Below, piece after piece: positions 52,869 through 61,151 of a stretch of DNA of 64,000 nucleotides. The notes beneath the pieces are model-generated. The model made no database searches, had not been told where the DNA came from, and worked only from the letters and a program-made list of their open reading frames with translations. The position numbers and the translations under genes were made by a program. Every line of letters starts with the position of its first letter. The stretch's first letter is position 1. The stretch is from an uncultured Eudoraea sp. (GTDB taxonomy: Bacteria; Bacteroidota; Bacteroidia; Flavobacteriales; Flavobacteriaceae): positions 167,964 through 231,963 of the forward strand of contig NZ_CANLGX010000005.1 in NCBI RefSeq assembly GCF_947490415.1, read 5' to 3'.

Positions 52869-54122
52869 ATGTCAAAGTTTAAAACACTACTTAAAAACCT
52901 TGGTCCGGGGTTGTTGTTTGCAAGTATGGCGATAGGCACATCACATTTGGTATTGTCAACCAAAGCAGGTGCGCAGTACGGCTGGGTTATGGTGATACCC
53001 ATCATCCTTGCCAATATTTTAAAATACCCTTTTTTCGAATTCGGAATACGATATACCAACGTAACCAACAAAACCCTGATCGAAGGGTATCTCAATCGGG
53101 GTAAAGGTTATTTATGGCTTTATGCGTTTATTACCTTAGTAACCACCTTTACAATCCTGGCTGCACTTTATGTAGTTACTGCCGGATTGTTTATAAACCT
53201 GTTTAATGTTGAGAAGCTTTCTGTTGCCATGGTTGCCCTTGGTTTATTTGTATTTATTAGTACCCTGTTAATCATTGGACGCTACCGCTTTCTGGAGACC
53301 TCCTTAAAATTCGTCATCTCCATTTTATTTGTGGCTTTACTTGTTACCACATTATTAGTGATTTATAAAGGGCAGGTAGAACCGGTTTCCGGTTTTGTAA
53401 GACCTCCAATATTTAATGAGGTGGGTATCCTGTTTTTAATTGGGTTAATTGGTTGGATGCCCACAGCCGTTGAAGCTTCGAGTTGGATCAGCCTTTGGAG
53501 TCTGGAAAAATATAAATTAAATAAGGCAAAACCTACATTAAAAGAAGCATTACAGGAATTTAATTCCGGGTATTTGATGACCGCCGTCTTGGCTATTTTC
53601 TTTTTAGTCATCGGATGGTTGACCCTTTATGGTACAAATACAGAATTGAGTGGTAATGCTATCACTTTTGCAGATCAGGTGGTGCAATTGTTTACTACAC
53701 ATATTGGTGAATGGGCATATATCTTTATTGCAGTATCTGCCTTTGCCACCATGTTTAGCACTTGTATGACGGCTCATGACGCTATATCAAGGGTAAGTAT
53801 TGACATAGTTGGTTTGCTTACCCCTAAGAATAAAGATTTTTCAGGTAGAAAGTATTACGCCTCAGGGGTTATACTTTTAGCCCTCGTTAATTTTATCGTA
53901 ATCACAGCCTTTGGAGCAAATATGGGGGCCCTGGTAGCTCTTGCAACTTTTGTCTCTTTTGTTCTAGCTCCGATAGTCGGTTATATGAATCTAAAAAATG
54001 TAATGAGTCATGACCTTCCTAACCATTTTCATCCCAGTAAGGGGTTACAAGTCCTGACTTTCGCCGGAATAATATTTCTGTCGCTATTTGCAATTTATTA
54101 TTGCTGGATGGTCCTTTTTTAA
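52869..54122 (+). CDS. Nramp-related divalent cation transporter lacking the canonical metal motifs
   Basis: This 417-aa protein has about 11 membrane helices. The start GPGLLFASMAIGTSHLVLST aligns with the first helix of Nramp, but the canonical metal-binding DPGN is absent (GTSH occupies the position). In helix 6, GWMPTAVE replaces the usual MPH motif. The rest (KYPFFEFGIRYTN, MFSTCMTAHDAISR) is still family-like. The substrate may therefore differ from Mn/Fe; magnesium is a possibility raised by known Nramp-related transporters, as inference only. Its 3' end lies 15 bases from the convergent acs. Confidence 0.8.
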   Translation: MSKFKTLLKNLGPGLLFASMAIGTSHLVLSTKAGAQYGWVMVIPIILANILKYPFFEFGIRYTNVTNKTLIEGYLNRGKGYLWLYAFITLVTTFTILAALYVVTAGLFINLFNVEKLSVAMVALGLFVFISTLLIIGRYRFLETSLKFVISILFVALLVTTLLVIYKGQVEPVSGFVRPPIFNEVGILFLIGLIGWMPTAVEASSWISLWSLEKYKLNKAKPTLKEALQEFNSGYLMTAVLAIFFLVIGWLTLYGTNTELSGNAITFADQVVQLFTTHIGEWAYIFIAVSAFATMFSTCMTAHDAISRVSIDIVGLLTPKNKDFSGRKYYASGVILLALVNFIVITAFGANMGALVALATFVSFVLAPIVGYMNLKNVMSHDLPNHFHPSKGLQVLTFAGIIFLSLFAIYYCWMVLF

Positions 54123-54137
54123 GATAGCAACTCAAGC

Positions 54138-56045
54138 CTATAAAGCGTTATCCATAACCTCTTTTACCACTTCAGGATTTAATAGCGTACTAATGTCTCC
54201 AAGATTTTCAGTGTCTTTAGAAGCGATCTTTCGTAAAATACGTCTCATGATCTTGCCACTTCGTGTTTTAGGTAAACCGGAAACAAACTGTATCTTGTCT
54301 AACTTAGCAATTGGACCAATATGTTCGGTGATTTGCTGGTTTATTTCTTTCCTAAGGTTATCTCTGTCCCTGGCTTCCCCAATTTCCTTTAGAATCACAA
54401 AGCCATAAAGTGCATTCCCTTTAATATCATGCGGGAAACCAACAATGGCAGATTCAGCCACAGCGGGATGTTCGTTTATTGCATCTTCAATTGGAGCAGT
54501 CCCCAGATTATGACCTGAAACAATGATCACATCATCAACCCGACCGGTTATCCTGTAATATCCTACTTCGTCCCTGAGGGCACCATCACCTGTAAAATAT
54601 TTGTTTTTATAGGCAGTAAAATAAGTATCCCTGTACCTGTCATGATCTCCCCATATGGTTCTGGCCATTGAAGGCCACGGAAACTTGATACACAACCGTC
54701 CGTCTACCTGAATTCCCATAATTTCATGACCTTCTTCGTCCATGAGTGCAGGTTGTATTCCTATAAAGGGTAAGGTTGCATATGTTGGGGTTGTTGGGGT
54801 AACATAGGGTATAGGCGATATCATTATTCCGCCGGTCTCTGTCTGCCACCAGGTGTCTACAATGGGGCTTTTACCGTGTCCAATATTATTATTATACCAA
54901 TGCCAGGCTTCTTCGTTAATTGGCTCGCCAACAGATCCTAAAACTTTAAGGGAAGAGAGATCATATTTTTCAACATAATCCAGGTTTTCCTTTGCCAATG
55001 CCCTTATTGCAGTAGGAGCAGTATAAAACTGATTTACTTTATGCTTTTCAACAACCTCCCAAAATCGTCCATAATCCGGATATGAGGGCACCCCTTCAAA
55101 CATAACCGTAGTTGCCCCGTTTGCCAGGGGTCCATAAATAATATAGGAATGACCTGTAATCCAACCAATATCAGCGGTACACCAATACACATCACCATCC
55201 CTGTATTGAAATATATTTTTAAAGGTATAAGCTGTATATACCATATAGCCTGCACAGGTATGTACCATACCCTTTGGCTTGCCTGTTGACCCCGATGTAT
55301 AGAGAATAAAAAGGGGGTCTTCAGAATTCATACGTTCGGCATCACTATCTGCATAGGCATTTTCCAATAATGGTTTTAACCACAAATCCCGGTTCTTCTT
55401 CATCTTTACCTTTCCTCCGGTACGCTCAACCACCAAAACCTTCTCCACGCCCGGGCATTCTTCCAGAGCCACATCAACAATACCTTTTAGGTCTATGGTT
55501 TTATTACCCCTGAAGGATCCATCAGAAGTTACCACCATTTTACAATCACAATCATTTATCCTGGTAGCCAGTGCATTTGAAGAAAATCCTGCAAAAACAA
55601 CAGAATGTATGGCACCAACCCTGGCGCAGGCTAATACTGTATAGGCCAATTCTGGAATCATGGGGAGGTATACACAAACACGGTCCCCTTTTTTTATTCC
55701 GTTTTCCTTGAGTACATTAGCCATTCTGCATACGCTTTCATGCAATTGTCCATAGGTAATATGCTGTGCTTCTTCTTTAGGATCATTAGGTTCGAAAATG
55801 ATTGCAGTATTATTGCGTTTAGTTGGCAGGTGCCTGTCAAGACAGTTTTCCGTTATGTTAAGCTCCGCACCTTCAAACCATTTAATTTCGGGTTTTGTAA
55901 AATCCCAACTTAGCACTCTATCCCATTTTGAACGCCAAACAAAATGCTCTTCTGCTATTTCTTCCCAAAAAGCTTCAGGATTTTGAACAGACTTACGATA
56001 TACCTGAAAATATTCTTCTAAATGTTTAATGTGATAATTACTCAT
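54138..56045 (-). CDS. acs: acetyl-CoA synthetase
   Basis: This is an AMP-forming enzyme of about 635 aa that converts acetate, ATP and CoA to acetyl-CoA. The start is chosen at MSNYHIKHLEEYFQ (56045); the upstream Met at 56111 lies inside the symporter gene and is unlikely. Signatures are ILYTSGSTGKPKGMVHT, YWCTADIGWITGHSYIIYGPL, DTWWQTETGGIMI, YFTGDGALRDEVGYYRITGR, DDVIIVSGHNLGT and the acetylatable lysine in LPKTRSGKIMRRIL near the C-terminus. It is the last gene of the acetate operon, 13 bases after the symporter. Confidence 0.96.
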   Translation of the reverse strand: MSNYHIKHLEEYFQVYRKSVQNPEAFWEEIAEEHFVWRSKWDRVLSWDFTKPEIKWFEGAELNITENCLDRHLPTKRNNTAIIFEPNDPKEEAQHITYGQLHESVCRMANVLKENGIKKGDRVCVYLPMIPELAYTVLACARVGAIHSVVFAGFSSNALATRINDCDCKMVVTSDGSFRGNKTIDLKGIVDVALEECPGVEKVLVVERTGGKVKMKKNRDLWLKPLLENAYADSDAERMNSEDPLFILYTSGSTGKPKGMVHTCAGYMVYTAYTFKNIFQYRDGDVYWCTADIGWITGHSYIIYGPLANGATTVMFEGVPSYPDYGRFWEVVEKHKVNQFYTAPTAIRALAKENLDYVEKYDLSSLKVLGSVGEPINEEAWHWYNNNIGHGKSPIVDTWWQTETGGIMISPIPYVTPTTPTYATLPFIGIQPALMDEEGHEIMGIQVDGRLCIKFPWPSMARTIWGDHDRYRDTYFTAYKNKYFTGDGALRDEVGYYRITGRVDDVIIVSGHNLGTAPIEDAINEHPAVAESAIVGFPHDIKGNALYGFVILKEIGEARDRDNLRKEINQQITEHIGPIAKLDKIQFVSGLPKTRSGKIMRRILRKIASKDTENLGDISTLLNPEVVKEVMDNAL

Positions 56046-56058
56046 GCCAACTATTTTT

Positions 56059-57750
56059 TTAATGCGAATTTGCTTCCATAACACCGCTAGGTATTCGAAT
56101 ATTCTCCACAATTTCCTGCACCTCCTTTGGAGGATCGGGTGTAAATAAGGATATAATTATAGATACCATAAAGTTAAGCAACATAGCTACAGTTCCAAAG
56201 CCTTCGGGAGAAATTCCAAACCACCAATCTTTCGATGTCCCACCTCCAAACATATCGAATTTAAATTTTAACATATAAAACAACATGGCTACCATACCGG
56301 CAATCATACCGGCCACCGCGCCCTCTTTATTCATTTTTTTATAAAAAATACCCATTACTATGGCAGGGAAAAAAGAGGCAGCGGCTAAACCAAATGCAAG
56401 GGCAACCGTAGCCGCAACAAAATCCGGAGGGTTTATCCCGAAATACCCAGCGATACAAACTGCTACAACGGCCGACATCCTTGCAATTACCAATTCATTT
56501 TTATCTGAAATATCTGGTTTGAATTGTTTTTTAATCAGATCATGTGAGATTGACGTGGAGATAACCAATAACAAACCTGCCGCAGTAGAAAGTGCAGCTG
56601 CCAATCCTCCGGCCGCTACCAATGCAATTACCCAATTGGGCAAATTAGCTATCTCAGGGTTAGCGAGTACAATAATATCCTTATCTACTTCCAATTCATT
56701 AATCATGGGGTCCGCTACATACTGAATAATCCCATCGGAATTTTTATCATCAAATTTTAAGAGGCCGGTGGATTCCCATTTAGAGAACCACGCGGGCATC
56801 TCAGCATAATTTTTATTGCTTACGGTCTCAATTAAATTTGTTCTGGCAAAAACGGCAATCGCAGGGGCCGTGGTATACAAGATGGCTATAAAAAACAGGG
56901 CATAACCCGCAGATTTTCGGGCATCCTTTACTTTAGGTACCGTAAAAAACCTGACAATGACATGAGGTAATCCTGCAGTTCCTACCATTAAAGCCGCAGT
57001 AATAAAAAATACGTCAATCATAGGCTTGGAGCCCTTAGTGTATTCATCAAATCCAAGCTCCGTCGATAATCCGTCTAACTTGTCCAGCAAGGAAACACTT
57101 TCACCAATTACATTACTACCCATTCCTAATTGAGGAATTGAATTACCGGTCATCTGAATGGAAATAAATATAGCAGGCACCATAAAAGCAAAAATCAATA
57201 CGCAATACTGGGCCACCTGGGTATAGGTAATACCCTTCATGCCCCCCAAAACGGCATAAAACAATACGATGATCATACCAATAATTACACCTGTATTTAT
57301 AGGAACTTCCAGAAATCTGGAAAAAACGAGGCCTACCCCCCGCATTTGACCTGCCACATAGGTAAATGAAACCATAAGGGCACATACAACAGCCACTGAA
57401 CGCGCTATATTGGAATAGTAGCGATCGCCTATAAAATCTGGCACGGTAAATTGTCCAAATTTTCTAAGATAGGGTGCCAGCAGAAGTGCCAGAAGCACAT
57501 ATCCGCCGGTCCATCCCATTAAATATACAGAACCGTCATAACCGTCAAATGATATTAATCCGGCCATTCCCAAAAAAGACGCAGCCGACATCCAGTCTGC
57601 GGCTGTAGCTAATCCATTCGCCCAGGCAGGAACGTGGCCCCCGGCAACATAAAAATCTTTGGTAGAACTGGCCCTGGACCAGATGGCTATTCCTATATAA
57701 AGTAAAAAAGTAAAGACAACAATGGTTAGTGTCCAGGTTTGTACATCCAT
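56059..57750 (-). CDS. sodium/solute symporter, probable acetate symporter
   Basis: This 563-aa protein has 13 or so membrane helices of the SSS family: VAGGHVPAWANGLATAADWMSAASFLGM near residues 34-60 (read in pieces), YVAGQMRGVGLVFSRF, GMKGITYTQVAQY, GTAGLPHVIVRFFTVP and LAAALSTAAGLLLVIS. The subclass resembles the ActP-related VC_2705 group, which is paired with a DUF4212 small subunit. The downstream acs gene points to acetate or another short-chain carboxylate as substrate. It lies in the inner membrane. Confidence 0.9.
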   Translation of the reverse strand: MDVQTWTLTIVVFTFLLYIGIAIWSRASSTKDFYVAGGHVPAWANGLATAADWMSAASFLGMAGLISFDGYDGSVYLMGWTGGYVLLALLLAPYLRKFGQFTVPDFIGDRYYSNIARSVAVVCALMVSFTYVAGQMRGVGLVFSRFLEVPINTGVIIGMIIVLFYAVLGGMKGITYTQVAQYCVLIFAFMVPAIFISIQMTGNSIPQLGMGSNVIGESVSLLDKLDGLSTELGFDEYTKGSKPMIDVFFITAALMVGTAGLPHVIVRFFTVPKVKDARKSAGYALFFIAILYTTAPAIAVFARTNLIETVSNKNYAEMPAWFSKWESTGLLKFDDKNSDGIIQYVADPMINELEVDKDIIVLANPEIANLPNWVIALVAAGGLAAALSTAAGLLLVISTSISHDLIKKQFKPDISDKNELVIARMSAVVAVCIAGYFGINPPDFVAATVALAFGLAAASFFPAIVMGIFYKKMNKEGAVAGMIAGMVAMLFYMLKFKFDMFGGGTSKDWWFGISPEGFGTVAMLLNFMVSIIISLFTPDPPKEVQEIVENIRIPSGVMEANSH

Positions 57751-57777
57751 GCACTGTAAAAGTTTGGTTGGTTTAAT

Positions 57778-58035
57778 TTATTCGTCGAACCCGTATTTCT
57801 TATCAAGGCGGTTCATCAATATGACATATATGAATATGAGCACAACAAAGACATAAATGGATCCCTGCTGTGCAAACCAAAAACCGAGCTTAAATCCCCC
57901 CAGGGAAATAGTATCCAAGGTTTCCTTGAACAGAATTCCAAAACCATAGGATACTAAAAACCAAATACCTAACAAAATAGAAAGGTATTGCAGGTTTTTT
58001 TTCCAATATCCCTTAGCTCTAGAATCGCGACTCAT
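57778..58035 (-). CDS. DUF4212 symporter small subunit
   Basis: This 85-aa protein has two membrane helices (LQYLSILLGIWFLVSYGFGILF and FVFVVLIF-type near the C-terminus, here IYVFVVLIFIYVILMN). The YWKKNL start and the FKLGFWFAQQGSIYVFV segment are the hallmark of DUF4212, which accompanies the SSS symporter encoded 27 bases downstream. It is the first gene of the acetate operon. Confidence 0.93.
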   Translation of the reverse strand: MSRDSRAKGYWKKNLQYLSILLGIWFLVSYGFGILFKETLDTISLGGFKLGFWFAQQGSIYVFVVLIFIYVILMNRLDKKYGFDE

Positions 58036-58200
58036 ATAAAATTTATTTCTTTAAATATAAGTATTCCAAATAATTAAAAGGTATGCCGGAGCAAAATTTT
58101 GGTTTGCCCGCATGGAGCTATTTTACCGATTATGGCGACATATGCTTTTATGGAATCATTGTGGAATGTTAAGGAGATTCCCTGTAGGAATCGTCAGAAC

Positions 58201-60141
58201 CTAATAAATGAGGTCATAATTTAAGACAACTATCAATTGCCGCTCATTCTGGTTATGTAATTGCTCCAGACAGAATACTCCATTCTTACAAGAATTGATT
58301 ATTTTATCCTCTCCGTAACCAATTGCGTACAGAATATTTGAAGTTGAAACACCATGCTGTTCTAAATAGTCCTTTATGGCATCTGCCCGCTGCTGTGATA
58401 ATCTAAAATTTGTAGCACCTCCACCACGACTATCGGTATGAGATTCTATTCGTAATTGTAATTGAGGAAAACTTTTAACCACGAGTACGGCTTTGTCCAG
58501 CTCAGCAGCAACCTCAGGAGTTATAACGGACCTGCCTTTTTGAAAATAGAACTTCTTCAATTTGAGTACCGTCTGATCCTCCTTTTCTTCTACAAGGTCA
58601 TCCAGAAAAAGAAGGTCCATATCAACGGAACCATTCTCCTCAAGGTTTTCGATTGCAGCTTCATCAAAAGACTTGATTTGTGAAGAATATCGTTCTTTGG
58701 AAACCTCAAGTACAACAGAATCTCTCCAGGGAATTTCCAATCTGTAGGTGCCATCTTCATTGGAATAAATTTCTTTAATTAAGTTTTGCTCTGTATCGTA
58801 AATTCTAACTGCTGCCTTAGAAACTCCTTCTTTAGAGCCAGAATTAGTTACCTGTCCCCTTAACACCAATGTTTTAAGACCTGGTTTCTCATCTACATTA
58901 AATCCATAAATATCATCTTTGCCTTTACCTTCAGCCCTGTTTGATGAAAAATAACCCGTAAGCCCCTCGGTTTTATTATTTTTAATAATGAACCCAAAAT
59001 CATCCTCCGCAGAATTAAGACCTAAACCCAAATTAACCGGGATGCTAAAAGATTCATCGCCTTGCATTTCTGATTTATAAATATCCATGCCTCCCAGGCC
59101 ATAAAAGATATCCGATGCAAAATAAAGGCTATTTTCAAAGACAAAAGGTGAGACCTCATTGCCCGGAGTATTTATCCTTGACCCCAAATTTATGGGTGCA
59201 GACATGATCTTTCCTTCGTTAGTATCTACATAATAAAGATCTGTGCCCCCAAATCCTTCAGGGAAATTAGCTGCAAAGTAAAGTCTGCTGGTGTTTGCAT
59301 CATAGAACGGATAATAAAAAGATGTACTTGGATCTCTTAAGAGATATTGTGCAGATTCTTCCCCGGCAGCCATCATAACGGCCAGGCTATTTTTTCCGTT
59401 TTCATCAAAAATCAGCTGACCCTCCTGAGTATTTGAACTCACATAAAAAACAGCATCCTTGGTTTCTGAATAGAACGGTGTTGCCTGATGAAAATCTGAC
59501 TCAGGGACACCTAAAAACGGATTGGGATTGAGAATCTGACCATCAACCCCAACTTTGGCTACAAATATTTCCAGGTATTCTTTTTCCTTGTTTCCTTTTT
59601 TAGTATTGGCTTTAAGACTTCTGGTACTGGTAAAAAGTAATTTATCATCCTTGTAAAAAGATGGTGAAAAATCAGAGGCCGGACCATTGGAATTGATATT
59701 AAAAATTTGATAATTGAGGTCATTGGCAATTTCAGAATCCTGAAGTTCATAATTAAATTCCGCGTTTTCCAGTAGCTCGTTGGATAAAACATCTGTCTTT
59801 GTTGCAAGAAACGCCTTCACTCTGTCCTGGCCGGAAGTTTTTGCCATGGCCTGCAACATATTATTAAAGTGATAGGTAGATATTTCAGTATCCTCCTTAT
59901 ATATTGAAAGATACGTATCCATTGCATTTTTATAATTGTTCGTGCGCAAATAAGAATCTGCTAAATTGAGTATTTGTCTTTTACTTAAGGGTTTTTCGTT
60001 TTTTTCCTTTTTATATTCAATAATTGCCTGGGGATATTTGTACTCAAAAAAGAAGTCATCGCCTTTTGATTTTTTATCCTGGGCAAAAGAAAAGCTGCTA
60101 ACCAACAAAAAAGCTATCAGAATTAAGAATTTATATTTCAT
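58201..60141 (-). CDS. OmpA-family protein with TPR and PD40-type repeats (T9SS-associated)
   Basis: This 646-aa protein has a signal peptide (FLILIAFLLVSSFSFAQ). TPR-like repeats cover about 40-130. WD40/PD40-like beta-propeller repeats (SPSFYKDDKLLFTSTR, VSPFVFENSLYFASD) lie at about 160-410. A carboxypeptidase-regulatory domain covers about 430-515, and an OmpA peptidoglycan-binding domain about 530-640 (FYFQKGRSVITPEVAAELDK, LRIESHTDSRG, LSQQRADAIKDYL). It is the third gene of an operon with PorP/SprF and a large adhesin. Such trios link an outer-membrane surface protein to peptidoglycan. Confidence 0.9.
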   Translation of the reverse strand: MKYKFLILIAFLLVSSFSFAQDKKSKGDDFFFEYKYPQAIIEYKKEKNEKPLSKRQILNLADSYLRTNNYKNAMDTYLSIYKEDTEISTYHFNNMLQAMAKTSGQDRVKAFLATKTDVLSNELLENAEFNYELQDSEIANDLNYQIFNINSNGPASDFSPSFYKDDKLLFTSTRSLKANTKKGNKEKEYLEIFVAKVGVDGQILNPNPFLGVPESDFHQATPFYSETKDAVFYVSSNTQEGQLIFDENGKNSLAVMMAAGEESAQYLLRDPSTSFYYPFYDANTSRLYFAANFPEGFGGTDLYYVDTNEGKIMSAPINLGSRINTPGNEVSPFVFENSLYFASDIFYGLGGMDIYKSEMQGDESFSIPVNLGLGLNSAEDDFGFIIKNNKTEGLTGYFSSNRAEGKGKDDIYGFNVDEKPGLKTLVLRGQVTNSGSKEGVSKAAVRIYDTEQNLIKEIYSNEDGTYRLEIPWRDSVVLEVSKERYSSQIKSFDEAAIENLEENGSVDMDLLFLDDLVEEKEDQTVLKLKKFYFQKGRSVITPEVAAELDKAVLVVKSFPQLQLRIESHTDSRGGGATNFRLSQQRADAIKDYLEQHGVSTSNILYAIGYGEDKIINSCKNGVFCLEQLHNQNERQLIVVLNYDLIY

Positions 60142-60152
60142 TGCCTTTACGT

Positions 60153-61151
60153 TTAGAAAAACCTTGGTGAATCTATTTGTTTTGGTTTGCCCTTTAGATT
60201 TTCGTTTTTATCTACTTTAGTTTTAGCGCCTCTTCCAACATAAAACTTGAGTATTATTTCGTGTGAACCACTATTATATTGACCTATTGGATTCGTGTTA
60301 TAATCGTAAGAATATCCAGCAAACATGCTGTTGGATATCTGAAATCCTACCAACCCACTTATTGCATTATCAAACCTATAAGAGGCCCCGGCAGTTAACA
60401 CATCATTAATTAGAAAGTTAGCTGATAAATTTGCAGTTGCCGGTGCTCCCGAAATAAAATTTGCTAAAAAAGCAGGTTTAAATTTAAGATTTTCAGATAA
60501 ATCAAAAACATAACCCCCTATAAAATTAAACTGAAGTCCATCATCTACTACCTGGGCTACATCATCGTTGTAAAGACCGCCAGGCAAAAAGTTAGGTGCC
60601 GATGCCCCTATGTACCATTTGTCCTGATATAAAAATAACCCCGCCCCAACAGTGGGATAAAACTCGTTGATTTGTTGCCTACCCAAAATAGGCTCTCCAG
60701 GGTTTTCAAAATCTCCTTTGGAAAAATCGACATTTAAAAATGACCCCCCTACATCCATACCAAAAGACAATTTTGTATTTGCAGAAAGAGATAGTTGGTA
60801 CGAATAGGAAATATCTACAAAAGTATTTGTTGTTGGTCCCAGCTGATCACTTTGAACATTAAAACCAAGCCCCATTTTGTCATTGTCCAATGGATAATTA
60901 ACGCCAAACCTAATGGTCCTGGGGGCACCCTCAATATCTATCCATTGTGCCCTGTACAGGCCTGTAATATCTATATTTTCTACAGTTCCCACATAGGCAG
61001 GATTAAAACTGCCAATATTATACATATATTGGGTGTACTGAGGTTCCTGTTGGGAATACCCCGTACTACACATGGCTAGTAAAAAGCCAAGTAGTAGAAA
61101 GACATTGCTATATAAAGATCTGCTTGAGGTACAAGTCATTATTTTTATCAT
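60153..61151 (-). CDS. PorP/SprF family type IX secretion-associated membrane protein
   Basis: This 332-aa protein has a signal peptide and an outer-membrane beta-barrel. The N-terminal QYTQYMYNIGSFNPAYVG and YRAQWIDIEGAPRT segments are the PorP/SprF hallmark, and the remainder consists of strand pairs typical of the family. These proteins sit in the outer membrane and help place type B cargo of the type IX secretion system on the cell surface. It overlaps the adhesin gene by 4 bp (ATGA) and lies 11 bases before the OmpA gene. Confidence 0.93.
   Translation of the reverse strand: MIKIMTCTSSRSLYSNVFLLLGFLLAMCSTGYSQQEPQYTQYMYNIGSFNPAYVGTVENIDITGLYRAQWIDIEGAPRTIRFGVNYPLDNDKMGLGFNVQSDQLGPTTNTFVDISYSYQLSLSANTKLSFGMDVGGSFLNVDFSKGDFENPGEPILGRQQINEFYPTVGAGLFLYQDKWYIGASAPNFLPGGLYNDDVAQVVDDGLQFNFIGGYVFDLSENLKFKPAFLANFISGAPATANLSANFLINDVLTAGASYRFDNAISGLVGFQISNSMFAGYSYDYNTNPIGQYNSGSHEIILKFYVGRGAKTKVDKNENLKGKPKQIDSPRFF

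Noticed and set aside
54138..56111. Upstream Met at 56111 as acs start
   Set aside because: It would extend the gene into the symporter coding sequence by about 22 residues (WRIFEYLAVLWKQ...) not seen in Acs; MSNYHIKHLEEYF at 56045 is the better start.
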